A stretch of 45,019 nt of DNA from an uncultured Eubacteriales bacterium (GTDB taxonomy: Bacteria > Bacillota > Clostridia > Oscillospirales > Oscillospiraceae): NCBI GenBank assembly GCA_900550585.1, contig URST01000009.1, positions 1-45,019 of the forward strand. Reading direction: 5' to 3'. The position numbers and the translations under genes were made by a program. The notes beneath the pieces were generated by a model. It was not told where the DNA came from. It saw nothing but the letters and a program-made list of their open reading frames with translations, and did no database searches. Of this stretch, positions 6,001-14,014 are shown one piece after another (position 1 is the first letter of the stretch; each line of letters starts with the position of its first letter).

Positions 6001-8460
6001 TCATGCCGCATGGGCTCGGTCCAGTGCGGCCCGTTCTACAAAAAACGATTCTTGCTTATACTGTTCCTCTGCCAAAGTCACTGCAGCGCCTCCCAGAGAG
6101 TCAAGATACTGGCGCCCATTTTTGGACTTTGAGATGTAGATATAGATTGGGGCGCTGACATACCGCCCACTGGGATAGCATCCGCGATACTGATTTGACA
6201 GCACCGCAACTGCGTCGAGTTCTTCCGCTTTCTGCGTTGCCAGTGCCACTACCATTTCTTTTGCCGCCGTCTCTTCACTTTTCTTCAATCCAGAGGTATA
6301 AATGTGTTCCAGAAACAGCACCAGCTTCTCACTGTATGCGTGACTGCCTGTGGGAACATCTTCTTTGGACAGATCAGCAAATTCAAAATTGAGCGTTGAT
6401 GGCTGCTGGAAAGAGCCTTTCGTCAGCCGGAGACACGCCCGTGCTACTACGCTCTCGTCTTTGTAAACCAGAATGATTTTTTTGTTGCTATCGAATGCGG
6501 CCAAAAGGCAGTCCCTCTGGCTGCCCTGATAGCAGGATAAGCAGGTAAAGTGCGGAAGCTCGCCCATGCGGATTGTGTGGTAAAAATCATCCACCTCTTT
6601 CGCCATAAGGCCCAGTCTGGTCAAAGAGAGATTCTGTTTCCAGACATCTTCCCGCGCCTCTTGAATTGGGTAATGGATTTCCTGCTTCAAATCACCAGCA
6701 AAGTATTTCAGTTTATAGAACTGGCCCATCAGCTCTGCCTGTACAATACGCCGGAGCGCCTCGCAGTTTTTTTCACTTTCGTTCCTATACTGCAATTCGT
6801 TATACAGCGGGCGGACCATCGAGCTGCCGCCCCGGAGCAGGAAATTCACAATCCCCGGCTGATACTCGCGGACGAACTCCTCGGAAAAGCCCATGTTTTC
6901 TTTCAGATAGGCCCAATTCTGATCGGTAACCAGTATTGAGCCGCACACCTGACTCCAGTTTGAAAAGCCTGTGATCTTGGAAGCGTTGCTGACCGCGAAA
7001 ACCGCATCCGCCTCTGCCCGAAATTCCGGGATAAATGCCTGAATCTCCGGATAGTGCTGCAGCATAAGCATTGCAGTCTGCCGCGTCAGTCCCCGGATGT
7101 GTCCGAAATCTTTCTCATACCAAGCTCCAAACGGCTTTTCCAGCAAGCATTGAGTTACCTGTTCCAGCGCCTCGTCTCCGATATTCTGGCTGACAAGATC
7201 CCGCTTTATCAGCTGCCGGATCGTGAGCATCCTCTGGTCCACGGAGAGCGGGGAGAGTTTGGCGTACAGTCTTACATATACTTCCTCTTGGTGCCACAAC
7301 AGGCGCAGCTCCTCAAAGGTATATTGCTGGCCCTCTTCCAAAAGTTCAAAGTAGCTGGTTGTCCGTTCAATAGAATCACTGTCCTTTAAGTTCTTAACCG
7401 TCAGTGAATTGAGATTACAGCGTTCGCAGAAGCCACTCACAAATAAAAGCGAATACCGCCCCAGCGAGAAAAATAGTTCGCTGTTCTGATTCACCAGATT
7501 CAAAAAATGCTTTTTCTTGTGCTCCACCGCATAGATAAGGAGCTGGACTTGAAAATACTCTACTTGTTCAAAATTGATGTGAAGGCAGCCAGCGTAAAGG
7601 GCATTGAGATAACTCAGCCTGCTTTGCAGGATTTTCTGCCGCCGCTCTTTGCTGATGGGCAACAGCTGACTCAGCCACCATTCGACATCATATTGTCCGG
7701 CCCGGTTTTCCAGCCAGAGCGTCCAGAATTCCGATAAATCTTCCGCATCATACTCGAAGGCTTCCATCAGCCGGCGGAATTTTTCTACATCCGGCATTTG
7801 TAGCCATTTGAGATTTTTCAGACTGTCCGCATCCAGAAACAACTCCACTCCCCACACATAGTTCATCATCAGGATTTTCTGGAGGGGCAGATTCTGCTCC
7901 AACAGCTCTACAGCCTTCCGCTCATGGTCGTGCCAGTTGAATAGATAAGTGCCAAGAAACGGCAGACGCATCATTGAACGCTGATGTTCCGTCAGCGGAG
8001 AGATTTCCTGCCACTCCAGAACAGGGAAGGTATCCAGGTTGTCTGCGACGGCCTGCTCCTCTTCTTCATACCGCACCAGCGGCTGGTAGTGTTTCATGTA
8101 CTCAAATTTCAGGGAAGGCTTGAGATCCAGCACCGCCGCCTCCAGCACCTGCTCCTTCGGATATTGGGACAAGTGCTCCTGATAGCTGCTTGCCGCATGG
8201 AGCATCGTCTGAATAACAGATACCGCTATTCCATGTGCGCACAGAGCCTGATATAATTCCGCAAATTCTGGAACTTGAATCAATTCCCTCTGGATTTGCG
8301 TGGCTTCTTCCTTGCGAATCTGCTCTTGCAGACCCATATCTTCGATTTTTTTACAGGTCTGATCCAGTATTTCTTCTGGAAATTCTCCAGTGAAACGCAG
8401 CTGCAGCCCATCGCGCCCCATTCGGGACAACAAAGATAAATGCTTTTCCGCATAGATCAT
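6001..8460 (-). CDS. very large unknown protein, 819 aa
   Basis: The start ATG overlaps the stop of the 704-aa gene as ATGA, so the two are translationally coupled. Residues 1 to about 600 look almost entirely helical, rich in Leu, Glu and Gln, with many WxL and ELL pairs, suggesting an alpha-solenoid. The last 200 residues change character: a segment with FTCLSCYQG, then CLLAAFDSNKKIILVYKDES and ARACLRLTKGS, looks like a compact alpha/beta domain and is the part most likely to be conserved. I recognise no named family. No Walker motif, no transmembrane segment and no signal peptide are seen. A structural or scaffold role for the helical part is inference only. Confidence 0.7.
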   Translation of the reverse strand: MIYAEKHLSLLSRMGRDGLQLRFTGEFPEEILDQTCKKIEDMGLQEQIRKEEATQIQRELIQVPEFAELYQALCAHGIAVSVIQTMLHAASSYQEHLSQYPKEQVLEAAVLDLKPSLKFEYMKHYQPLVRYEEEEQAVADNLDTFPVLEWQEISPLTEHQRSMMRLPFLGTYLFNWHDHERKAVELLEQNLPLQKILMMNYVWGVELFLDADSLKNLKWLQMPDVEKFRRLMEAFEYDAEDLSEFWTLWLENRAGQYDVEWWLSQLLPISKERRQKILQSRLSYLNALYAGCLHINFEQVEYFQVQLLIYAVEHKKKHFLNLVNQNSELFFSLGRYSLLFVSGFCERCNLNSLTVKNLKDSDSIERTTSYFELLEEGQQYTFEELRLLWHQEEVYVRLYAKLSPLSVDQRMLTIRQLIKRDLVSQNIGDEALEQVTQCLLEKPFGAWYEKDFGHIRGLTRQTAMLMLQHYPEIQAFIPEFRAEADAVFAVSNASKITGFSNWSQVCGSILVTDQNWAYLKENMGFSEEFVREYQPGIVNFLLRGGSSMVRPLYNELQYRNESEKNCEALRRIVQAELMGQFYKLKYFAGDLKQEIHYPIQEAREDVWKQNLSLTRLGLMAKEVDDFYHTIRMGELPHFTCLSCYQGSQRDCLLAAFDSNKKIILVYKDESVVARACLRLTKGSFQQPSTLNFEFADLSKEDVPTGSHAYSEKLVLFLEHIYTSGLKKSEETAAKEMVVALATQKAEELDAVAVLSNQYRGCYPSGRYVSAPIYIYISKSKNGRQYLDSLGGAAVTLAEEQYKQESFFVERAALDRAHAA

Positions 8461-10571
8461 GCCGCAAGACCTCCCATCATTGTTCTTGCCATATTCAAAA
8501 TTTTCTGTTCGTCTCCTGGATTGTATCGTGCCAAATCACCGCACAACTTGAAAAATTGTTCTAATTCGTCCGCTGCAAATGCCGCCGCGCAGCCCGCAGG
8601 CTGTTCCCGCAGCTTTTCGTACACCATATCCAGGGCTTCTTTCACATCCCTATCGTAATAGAAACTTTTTGTAAACTCTTTTAGAGAAGACATCGTACCG
8701 TCATAGGTCTGCTCCAACCGTTCGCATTTCTTCTGGTGCTCCTGCTCCCGGCGAAGGCGTTCCTCCCGTTCCGCTTTTTCAGCGTCGGCTTTTTGATCGG
8801 CTTCCAGCTCTTCCTTACTGTAGAATTTTTCCTTTAGATGGTCCGCACGGCCACCTGTGTACTTCCCGCTGGATAAAAGGCTTCGCAAAACGGACGCAAG
8901 CAGCCGCCTGTCGTATAGCCGCTGCACATCCGAATCTTGTAAAGCGCACCAGATAAACTCTTGATAGCATTTCGGCTCCATTTGGAAAAAAGAAGCCTCG
9001 ATCCATTCAAAGAGCTGCCGATGCTGCTCTTCTGTCAGGAAAGAGCGTTTGATAAAAAACTCATAGTCTCTGCTGCTGTACCGATTACCCCTTACAAAAA
9101 GTTCATGAAAGAAAAACCGCTCCCCAAAAAACTTCTGGAGCTGCACTGGAGTGTATTTCTGCAGCAGACGCCGGACAAAACGGAAGCCCTGCCAGCTGGA
9201 GATATTCATGGCATATCCCAAGAGCAGTTTCATCGACTGCGCAGAGGGGCCGTCTTCCTGATGCTGTTCAAAAAACTGCCACAGCCGGATTTCTTTTCTC
9301 TCTACCAGCAGAGCAAAAGCTCTATCGGAGGAACGGTGCCATTCCTGGAAGCCATCACAGTAATCAGCGCCCGTTAATTCCCGGTATCTTGCCAGCCATT
9401 GAATAATTGGCGTTTTTCCACAAGAGCAGAGCATCTGATCTGTAAACAGTTCCCAGTAATCGCCTTGCGGCACTTCTTTTGCCAGAATATCGTACTGGGG
9501 GTCAAAGGCGTCAAAGCGATACGGGAATTCCTTTTTGACGGTTTTCAGCATCCAGATCATTGTCTGTGGTGCGGATGGTATGAGTTCTTTTTTAATCGCC
9601 TCCCAGAGATTTGGATACCCATTGTACTGGACAGCAAACCTTTCATAGCGGCCAAACAACCATCCAACATAGGCATAGAGCCCTTCCGACAGTCCATCCG
9701 GTTGGTTTAAGAGCATTTGGCAGCACGCCGATGCGATTTTTTCTGCGGTGGTCCCGTTCCAGGAGATCCTGTCCGGGATTCTGTCTGCCCACACACAAAG
9801 GGAATTGGTCAGTATAATTTCCTCACCGCTGTAGCCGGCATCTGTCAGGATTGAAAACTCCCGGCTGTCCGGTTTCATGTTCATTCTGAAAAACTTCGTC
9901 AGTGTTCGCAAAACAAGATCTGACTTTCCGCGATACGACTTGATATACGGAGCATAATGCTGGACCAGCCATTCCAGCACGCCGCAGTTTTCAGGCAGGG
10001 AAAGCGTGCGTTCTTTCCCCAGCAATCGGAGAAGCTGGCTGTGCATAGTGCGGTACCCTTCCTCCTGGTCATCGAACAGAGACAGGACAAACAAGGCATC
10101 CTCGGTCTTGGCATATTCTGTGGCAGCCAGTTCATCCAGCAGGGCGTGTCGGCGGGGCATATCTGTTTCCAACAGATAAAGAGCCCCTTGCAGGTACACA
10201 TCTCCATTGGAAGTCCGCCGGATCATCTGGAGAAAACTGCCGCGCTGATTTCCAACAAACATATTGTCTAACTGAAGCGCACGGGTTTTCCCCAGTGCCA
10301 GCGCCAACGCACGAATAATGCGGACATCTTTTCCCAGCTTCTCTTCAAACCGTTCCAGGACCTCGCCGGGGTAACGGAGGTTATAGGCTTCAAAATAATT
10401 CTGTCCTTCTGCCTTTTGTTGCCAGATTTGCGTGTCCACAATATTTCGATAGATCTCCCAGGCTTTTTCTTCTTGAGAGGTGTGTACGACAAGATCTACA
10501 AACGCATAGTACAGTTCAAGATCAATGACCTGTTGATATACCTTGTAGGCTGGCAGAAATTCGTTATTCAT
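8457..10571 (-). CDS. very large unknown protein, 704 aa
   Basis: The start is the ATG at 10571, with AGGAGG 8 nt upstream; the open frame before it overlaps the preceding small gene. The first 560 residues are predicted to be helical with many aromatic residues, reminiscent of HEAT or TPR-like solenoids but without a clear repeat. Residues about 585-625 form a highly charged coiled coil (ADAEKAEREERLRREQEHQK). The C-terminus ends MARTMMGGLAA. It is coupled by ATGA to the 819-aa gene downstream; the similar size and helical make-up suggest that the two act as partners. I do not recognise the family and give no function. Confidence 0.7.
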   Translation of the reverse strand: MNNEFLPAYKVYQQVIDLELYYAFVDLVVHTSQEEKAWEIYRNIVDTQIWQQKAEGQNYFEAYNLRYPGEVLERFEEKLGKDVRIIRALALALGKTRALQLDNMFVGNQRGSFLQMIRRTSNGDVYLQGALYLLETDMPRRHALLDELAATEYAKTEDALFVLSLFDDQEEGYRTMHSQLLRLLGKERTLSLPENCGVLEWLVQHYAPYIKSYRGKSDLVLRTLTKFFRMNMKPDSREFSILTDAGYSGEEIILTNSLCVWADRIPDRISWNGTTAEKIASACCQMLLNQPDGLSEGLYAYVGWLFGRYERFAVQYNGYPNLWEAIKKELIPSAPQTMIWMLKTVKKEFPYRFDAFDPQYDILAKEVPQGDYWELFTDQMLCSCGKTPIIQWLARYRELTGADYCDGFQEWHRSSDRAFALLVERKEIRLWQFFEQHQEDGPSAQSMKLLLGYAMNISSWQGFRFVRRLLQKYTPVQLQKFFGERFFFHELFVRGNRYSSRDYEFFIKRSFLTEEQHRQLFEWIEASFFQMEPKCYQEFIWCALQDSDVQRLYDRRLLASVLRSLLSSGKYTGGRADHLKEKFYSKEELEADQKADAEKAEREERLRREQEHQKKCERLEQTYDGTMSSLKEFTKSFYYDRDVKEALDMVYEKLREQPAGCAAAFAADELEQFFKLCGDLARYNPGDEQKILNMARTMMGGLAA

Positions 10572-10584
10572 CTTCGCTCCCTCC

Positions 10585-10815
10585 TCACTTTGATTCGCTC
10601 CATCTGCCTCCAGTAGAGTAATTCCACTCAATCGTTCCATCTTCATAACGGATAAGACCATGAGCCGTCAGAGTCCATCCATCAGAAGTTCGCCGCATCT
10701 GTGCGGTGGTATCGTTTAATAGGGGCCTTTTTTCCACAGACAGGCATAGATAACTCCTGTCATTTCGGTTTTGATAAACCTGCCCCACCTGCGGAACAAA
10801 GTAACTGCCTTTCAT
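10585..10815 (-). CDS. small unknown protein
   Basis: The protein has 76 residues and the start is preceded by GGAGATG in the minus strand. The composition suggests a small beta-rich domain: VGQVYQNRNDRSYLCLSV, then GWTLTAHGLIRYEDGTIEWN. Proteins of this look are frequent in clostridial conjugative elements, but I know no function. It ends 13 bp before the start of the 704-aa gene. Confidence 0.6.
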   Translation of the reverse strand: MKGSYFVPQVGQVYQNRNDRSYLCLSVEKRPLLNDTTAQMRRTSDGWTLTAHGLIRYEDGTIEWNYSTGGRWSESK

Positions 10816-10842
10816 GCTGAAACATCTCCTTTGCCGATAAAG

Positions 10843-10875
10843 AAGGGGAGGACCGCACCCGCAGCCCTCTCCCTT
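10843..10875 (-). terminator. terminator-like hairpin inside the operon, after ligA
   Basis: On the minus strand AAGGGAGAGG pairs with CCTCCCCTT, with one bulge, followed by a weak CTTCTTT. It could attenuate transcription between ligA and the downstream group of unknown genes; the U-tract is too poor to be sure. Confidence 0.35.
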
Positions 10876-10898
10876 GTTATTTTTTGACCTGTTTTCTT

Positions 10899-12920
10899 TT
10901 AAGCCACACCAGCCATATTGAAAAACTCATTCGGCGTCAGCACCCGAATGCCCAACTCCTGTGCCTTGGACAGTTTGCTGCCGGCCTTCTCACCGCAGAC
11001 CAGATAATCGGTCTTGCGGCTCACCGAACTGCCGGCCACAGCGCCCAGAGAGGCGATCAGGCTGTTCATCTCATCGCGGGTATAGGGCTCTACTTTGCCT
11101 GTCACCACAATGTTCTTCCCGGCAAATGGAGTGTCCTGGCCGACTGCCTGATTGTTGGCCGCGGCCGGCTTCTGGATGTTCATCATCATCTGTAATTCCT
11201 CCCAAATACAAAAATTTTCTTCATTGCAGAACCATTCATGGATATTGTTGTGCAGCGTCTCTCCAAAATCCGGGAGCTGGCGGAAGTCATAGCCCGTATA
11301 AACCGCGTCCCGAAATTCTTCAAGACTGCCATGGAACTCCCGGCAGAGAACACCGCTGGCTGTGTTGCCGATCATGGGAATGTCCATGGCAATCACATAC
11401 CGTTCAAAGGTGGTGTTGCGGCTCTGCTGGACAGCATCCCACAGGCGCTGCCAGGACTTTACGCCAAAGCCCTCCATGCGGATAATTTCATCCCGGTGCT
11501 GATCCAGCCGGTATAGATCCAGATAGCTGTGAATCCATCCACGGCCAATCAGTTTTTCCAGCGTCGCCTCGGACAGCCCCTCAATGTTCATCGCCTTCTT
11601 GCTGACAAAATGGACAAACTTTTTGAGTTTCCGTGTCTCGCAGGTGGCATTGTCGCAGAACAGAGTCTTGATGATCCGCTCCTTGCCGTTTTCATCCCGC
11701 CCTTTGGTTTCATGAACGCGGGTAGGCTGACCGCAGCAGGGGCACTGGTGCGGGAACGCCGCTTCCAGATTGAAACCGCCCCTGTCCATGTTTTCCTCCA
11801 CATGCGGAATGATCATATTCCGCTTGCTGACCAGTATGCGGTTGCCCGGCATCAGCTCCAGATCCTCAATGAAGGACAGATTGTGCAGGCTGGCCCGTGT
11901 CACTTCGCATCCTTCGATTTCTACTGGAGCAAAGATGGCTACAGGCGCAATCTCACCAGTCCGTCCCGGCGTCCACTCGATGGAACGAAGTGTTGTCTTA
12001 AACAGCTCGTCCTCAAATTTGAACGCCAGACCGTCCTTATAGTGATGTCCTGTGCGCCCGCATCTTTTGGAAAAGGCAATATCATTGTAGGTTACAACGA
12101 TGCCATCGATGGGAATATCGCTGTCTTTTGCATACTGCTGCAGCTGCTTGATGCCGTCCTCGGTCTCCGCCTGCGTCAATGGCCGCTTCGTCACCAGATA
12201 CTTGCACGGAGTAAAGCCCAGCGGCCGAATTTCTTTGAGGCGTTCCGACTTGCGGGGCAGGTCATCAAAACCCTCCAGAACATTGAAGGGCATGAAGGTC
12301 ACACACCGTTCCATGCACTCGCCGGCATCCCGCAGGCGCACCGAGCCAGCCGCCAGATTACGGCCATTCTTGTAGGTTTCACCATTCTCATCCACTATCG
12401 AAGTGTTCAGACGCTCGAAATCACGGGGACGGATAAACGCCTCACCGGTGACTACCAGACGCCCCGGGTACTGAATATGGGCTGGAATCCCACTGATTGC
12501 TCTGGCGTTGTGAGTGACGATCTCACCCTCATCACCATCGCCCCGTGTGGCCGCTTCCACCAGTTCGCCGTTCTCATAGGTCAGTTTGATGGTAAGGCCG
12601 TCCAACTTGAGCATGATCATCACCTGATGCTCGCCCATAAACCGGCACAAATCCACGCTGCTTTTTACTTTATCCAGAGAAAGAAGCGGGATTTTATGGG
12701 CGGTTTTCTCTAACTTGCCTACCACGGGATAGCCCACGGTGACAGTGGGAGAGTTCGACATCTGGATGCCCGTCTCCTGTTCCAGTTTGTGAAGTTCGTC
12801 AAAGAGCCGGTCATAGACCTCATCGCTGACGCTGGGATTGTTGTAGTTATAGTATTCGTTGCGGTAGCGGTTGAGCCGGTCGGTCAGCTCCCGCTGCTTT
12901 CTCAAAGTATTCTGTTCCAT
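10899..12920 (-). CDS. ligA: NAD-dependent DNA ligase, element-borne copy
   Basis: The protein has 673 residues, full length for bacterial LigA. It has the N-terminal Ia domain (VSDEVYDRLFDEL), the adenylation motif KLDG with the catalytic lysine near residue 105 and the downstream TRGDGDEGE, then the OB fold. A four-cysteine zinc finger (CPCCGQPT, later LFCDNATCE) follows, then helix-hairpin-helix repeats and a C-terminal BRCT domain (AGKNIVVTGKV to the end). It seals nicks using NAD+ as cofactor. The enzyme is normally an essential single-copy chromosomal gene, so a copy within the replication operon of a mobile element probably serves the element's own DNA. Its stop/start junction with the upstream 106-aa gene overlaps. 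Confidence 0.95.
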   Translation of the reverse strand: MEQNTLRKQRELTDRLNRYRNEYYNYNNPSVSDEVYDRLFDELHKLEQETGIQMSNSPTVTVGYPVVGKLEKTAHKIPLLSLDKVKSSVDLCRFMGEHQVMIMLKLDGLTIKLTYENGELVEAATRGDGDEGEIVTHNARAISGIPAHIQYPGRLVVTGEAFIRPRDFERLNTSIVDENGETYKNGRNLAAGSVRLRDAGECMERCVTFMPFNVLEGFDDLPRKSERLKEIRPLGFTPCKYLVTKRPLTQAETEDGIKQLQQYAKDSDIPIDGIVVTYNDIAFSKRCGRTGHHYKDGLAFKFEDELFKTTLRSIEWTPGRTGEIAPVAIFAPVEIEGCEVTRASLHNLSFIEDLELMPGNRILVSKRNMIIPHVEENMDRGGFNLEAAFPHQCPCCGQPTRVHETKGRDENGKERIIKTLFCDNATCETRKLKKFVHFVSKKAMNIEGLSEATLEKLIGRGWIHSYLDLYRLDQHRDEIIRMEGFGVKSWQRLWDAVQQSRNTTFERYVIAMDIPMIGNTASGVLCREFHGSLEEFRDAVYTGYDFRQLPDFGETLHNNIHEWFCNEENFCIWEELQMMMNIQKPAAANNQAVGQDTPFAGKNIVVTGKVEPYTRDEMNSLIASLGAVAGSSVSRKTDYLVCGEKAGSKLSKAQELGIRVLTPNEFFNMAGVA

Positions 12921-13240
12921 CAGGCCGCCTCCTCATCCAAAACGCGGAACGCCATAATCAGCGTTTCCGCCGTCTTTGTTTGATTCATATATGAACTGCA
13001 CACACCGTCCTCAAATGACCAGGTGCTGGCTGCACCCCACCACATTATGGAGCCCCGCCCATCGTTTGCCGCATTGATGCGCGGATCGGGCGGATTGAGG
13101 ATTTTGGTGTAAACACCCTGGGTATTGACCCATGTGACCTCCCGCAGTTGGCCGATGCATCCGGGCCGGCAGTGGCCGGTGACCTCCAGGCGTGTGCCCG
13201 GCCGCAGCCTGCGTTTGAGCTGATTCAAATTTTTAATCAT
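12920..13240 (-). CDS. unknown protein, 106 aa
   Basis: The gene overlaps the end of its upstream neighbour by 4 bp and meets ligA at the next stop, so all three are co-translated. The sequence starts with a basic helix (MIKNLNQLKRRLRPG) followed by probable beta strands (TRLEVTGHCRPGCIGQLREV). A segment MWWGAASTWSFEDGVCSSYM lies near the C-terminus. The pattern could be a small SH3-like or KOW-like barrel, but I cannot confirm this and recognise no family. Confidence 0.6.
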   Translation of the reverse strand: MIKNLNQLKRRLRPGTRLEVTGHCRPGCIGQLREVTWVNTQGVYTKILNPPDPRINAANDGRGSIMWWGAASTWSFEDGVCSSYMNQTKTAETLIMAFRVLDEEAA

Positions 13241-13458
13241 GCTGCACCTTCTTCCTTCTTCCGTGGATGGGCGGCATAGCGCCCAAAGTTTAATTCCCTG
13301 ATCATGTCCTGAATGGCGTCGTCATCCTCCCACGCAGTGGAGAGGGTGGCCCGCTCCGGCCCTTCGCCCGCATGGATGCTCACGGTCCCACCGTAAATCT
13401 GCATCAACACATCAGGCCGCTGGGCGCAGACGATTGCTAAATTTCCAATCTGTTTCAT
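13237..13458 (-). CDS. small unknown protein, 73 aa
   Basis: The short protein begins MKQIGNLAIVCAQRPDVLMQ, has a middle part like beta strands (GTVSIHAGEGPERATLS) and ends in a basic, lysine-rich tail. Its stop overlaps the start of the 106-aa gene by 4 bp. The start has AGAAGGAGAAG immediately before it. No family is recognised. Confidence 0.55.
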   Translation of the reverse strand: MKQIGNLAIVCAQRPDVLMQIYGGTVSIHAGEGPERATLSTAWEDDDAIQDMIRELNFGRYAAHPRKKEEGAA

Positions 13459-13470
13459 TTTCTTCTCCTT

Positions 13471-13953
13471 CTATCTGATATTCAGCCAGGCCACAATGGG
13501 CCGGTCAAAGTCCGCAGTCACATAATTCTTTCGCATATGGATAGGGCGGTAACGCCCATCCAGTTCGCACTCCACGCTCTGCTCAATACGGCCTTCGCTC
13601 TGGGCCAGATGCTCCCGGAATGCGCGCAGGGTCTGCAGGCGCACCGCCGGCGGGTCGTTCTCCCTGCATCGCAGGTCCGCACAGTACACATAACTGCGCG
13701 GATTTTCTTTGAGCATAAAGCCGTAGGTCATATACAGGCGGCACTTGCGTTCCCGCTCCCGCTCGATATGCTTCACATAGTCTACGGCGCTCTTGATGCC
13801 CTGTGTCAGATAAAGATACCCCATCTGATAACGCTGCTCATCCGACAGGGGGAGTTCCGTCTTTTCCTGCCCCGGCAGTCCTTTATAGATGTGGAAGCTC
13901 TCCGGTGCATAGCGGTAACCGTGGATGTGGTACTCAAAAGATGTTTTTCTCAT
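13471..13953 (-). CDS. unknown protein, 160 aa
   Basis: The start is the ATG at 13953 with GGAGG 5 nt upstream; an earlier in-frame start at 14004 falls in the spacer after the PcfJ-like gene and lacks a site. The protein contains a long helix with many charged residues (SAVDYVKHIERERERKCRLY) and a C-terminal beta-rich part (RKNYVTADFDRPIVAWLN). No catalytic motif is seen. It lies between the PcfJ-like gene and three small genes that lead to ligA. Confidence 0.6.
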   Translation of the reverse strand: MRKTSFEYHIHGYRYAPESFHIYKGLPGQEKTELPLSDEQRYQMGYLYLTQGIKSAVDYVKHIERERERKCRLYMTYGFMLKENPRSYVYCADLRCRENDPPAVRLQTLRAFREHLAQSEGRIEQSVECELDGRYRPIHMRKNYVTADFDRPIVAWLNIR

Positions 13954-14014
13954 AAAGCCTCCTTGCAACAGTTGGCCGGACGCCCTCAAAGGACGCCCGG
14001 CCATTGCACCTGTA

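Noticed and set aside
13973..14001. GC-rich hairpin (GGCCGG with its complement) after the PcfJ-like gene
   Set aside because: There is no U-tract on either strand, and the pairing is broken after six base pairs, so I do not call it a terminator.
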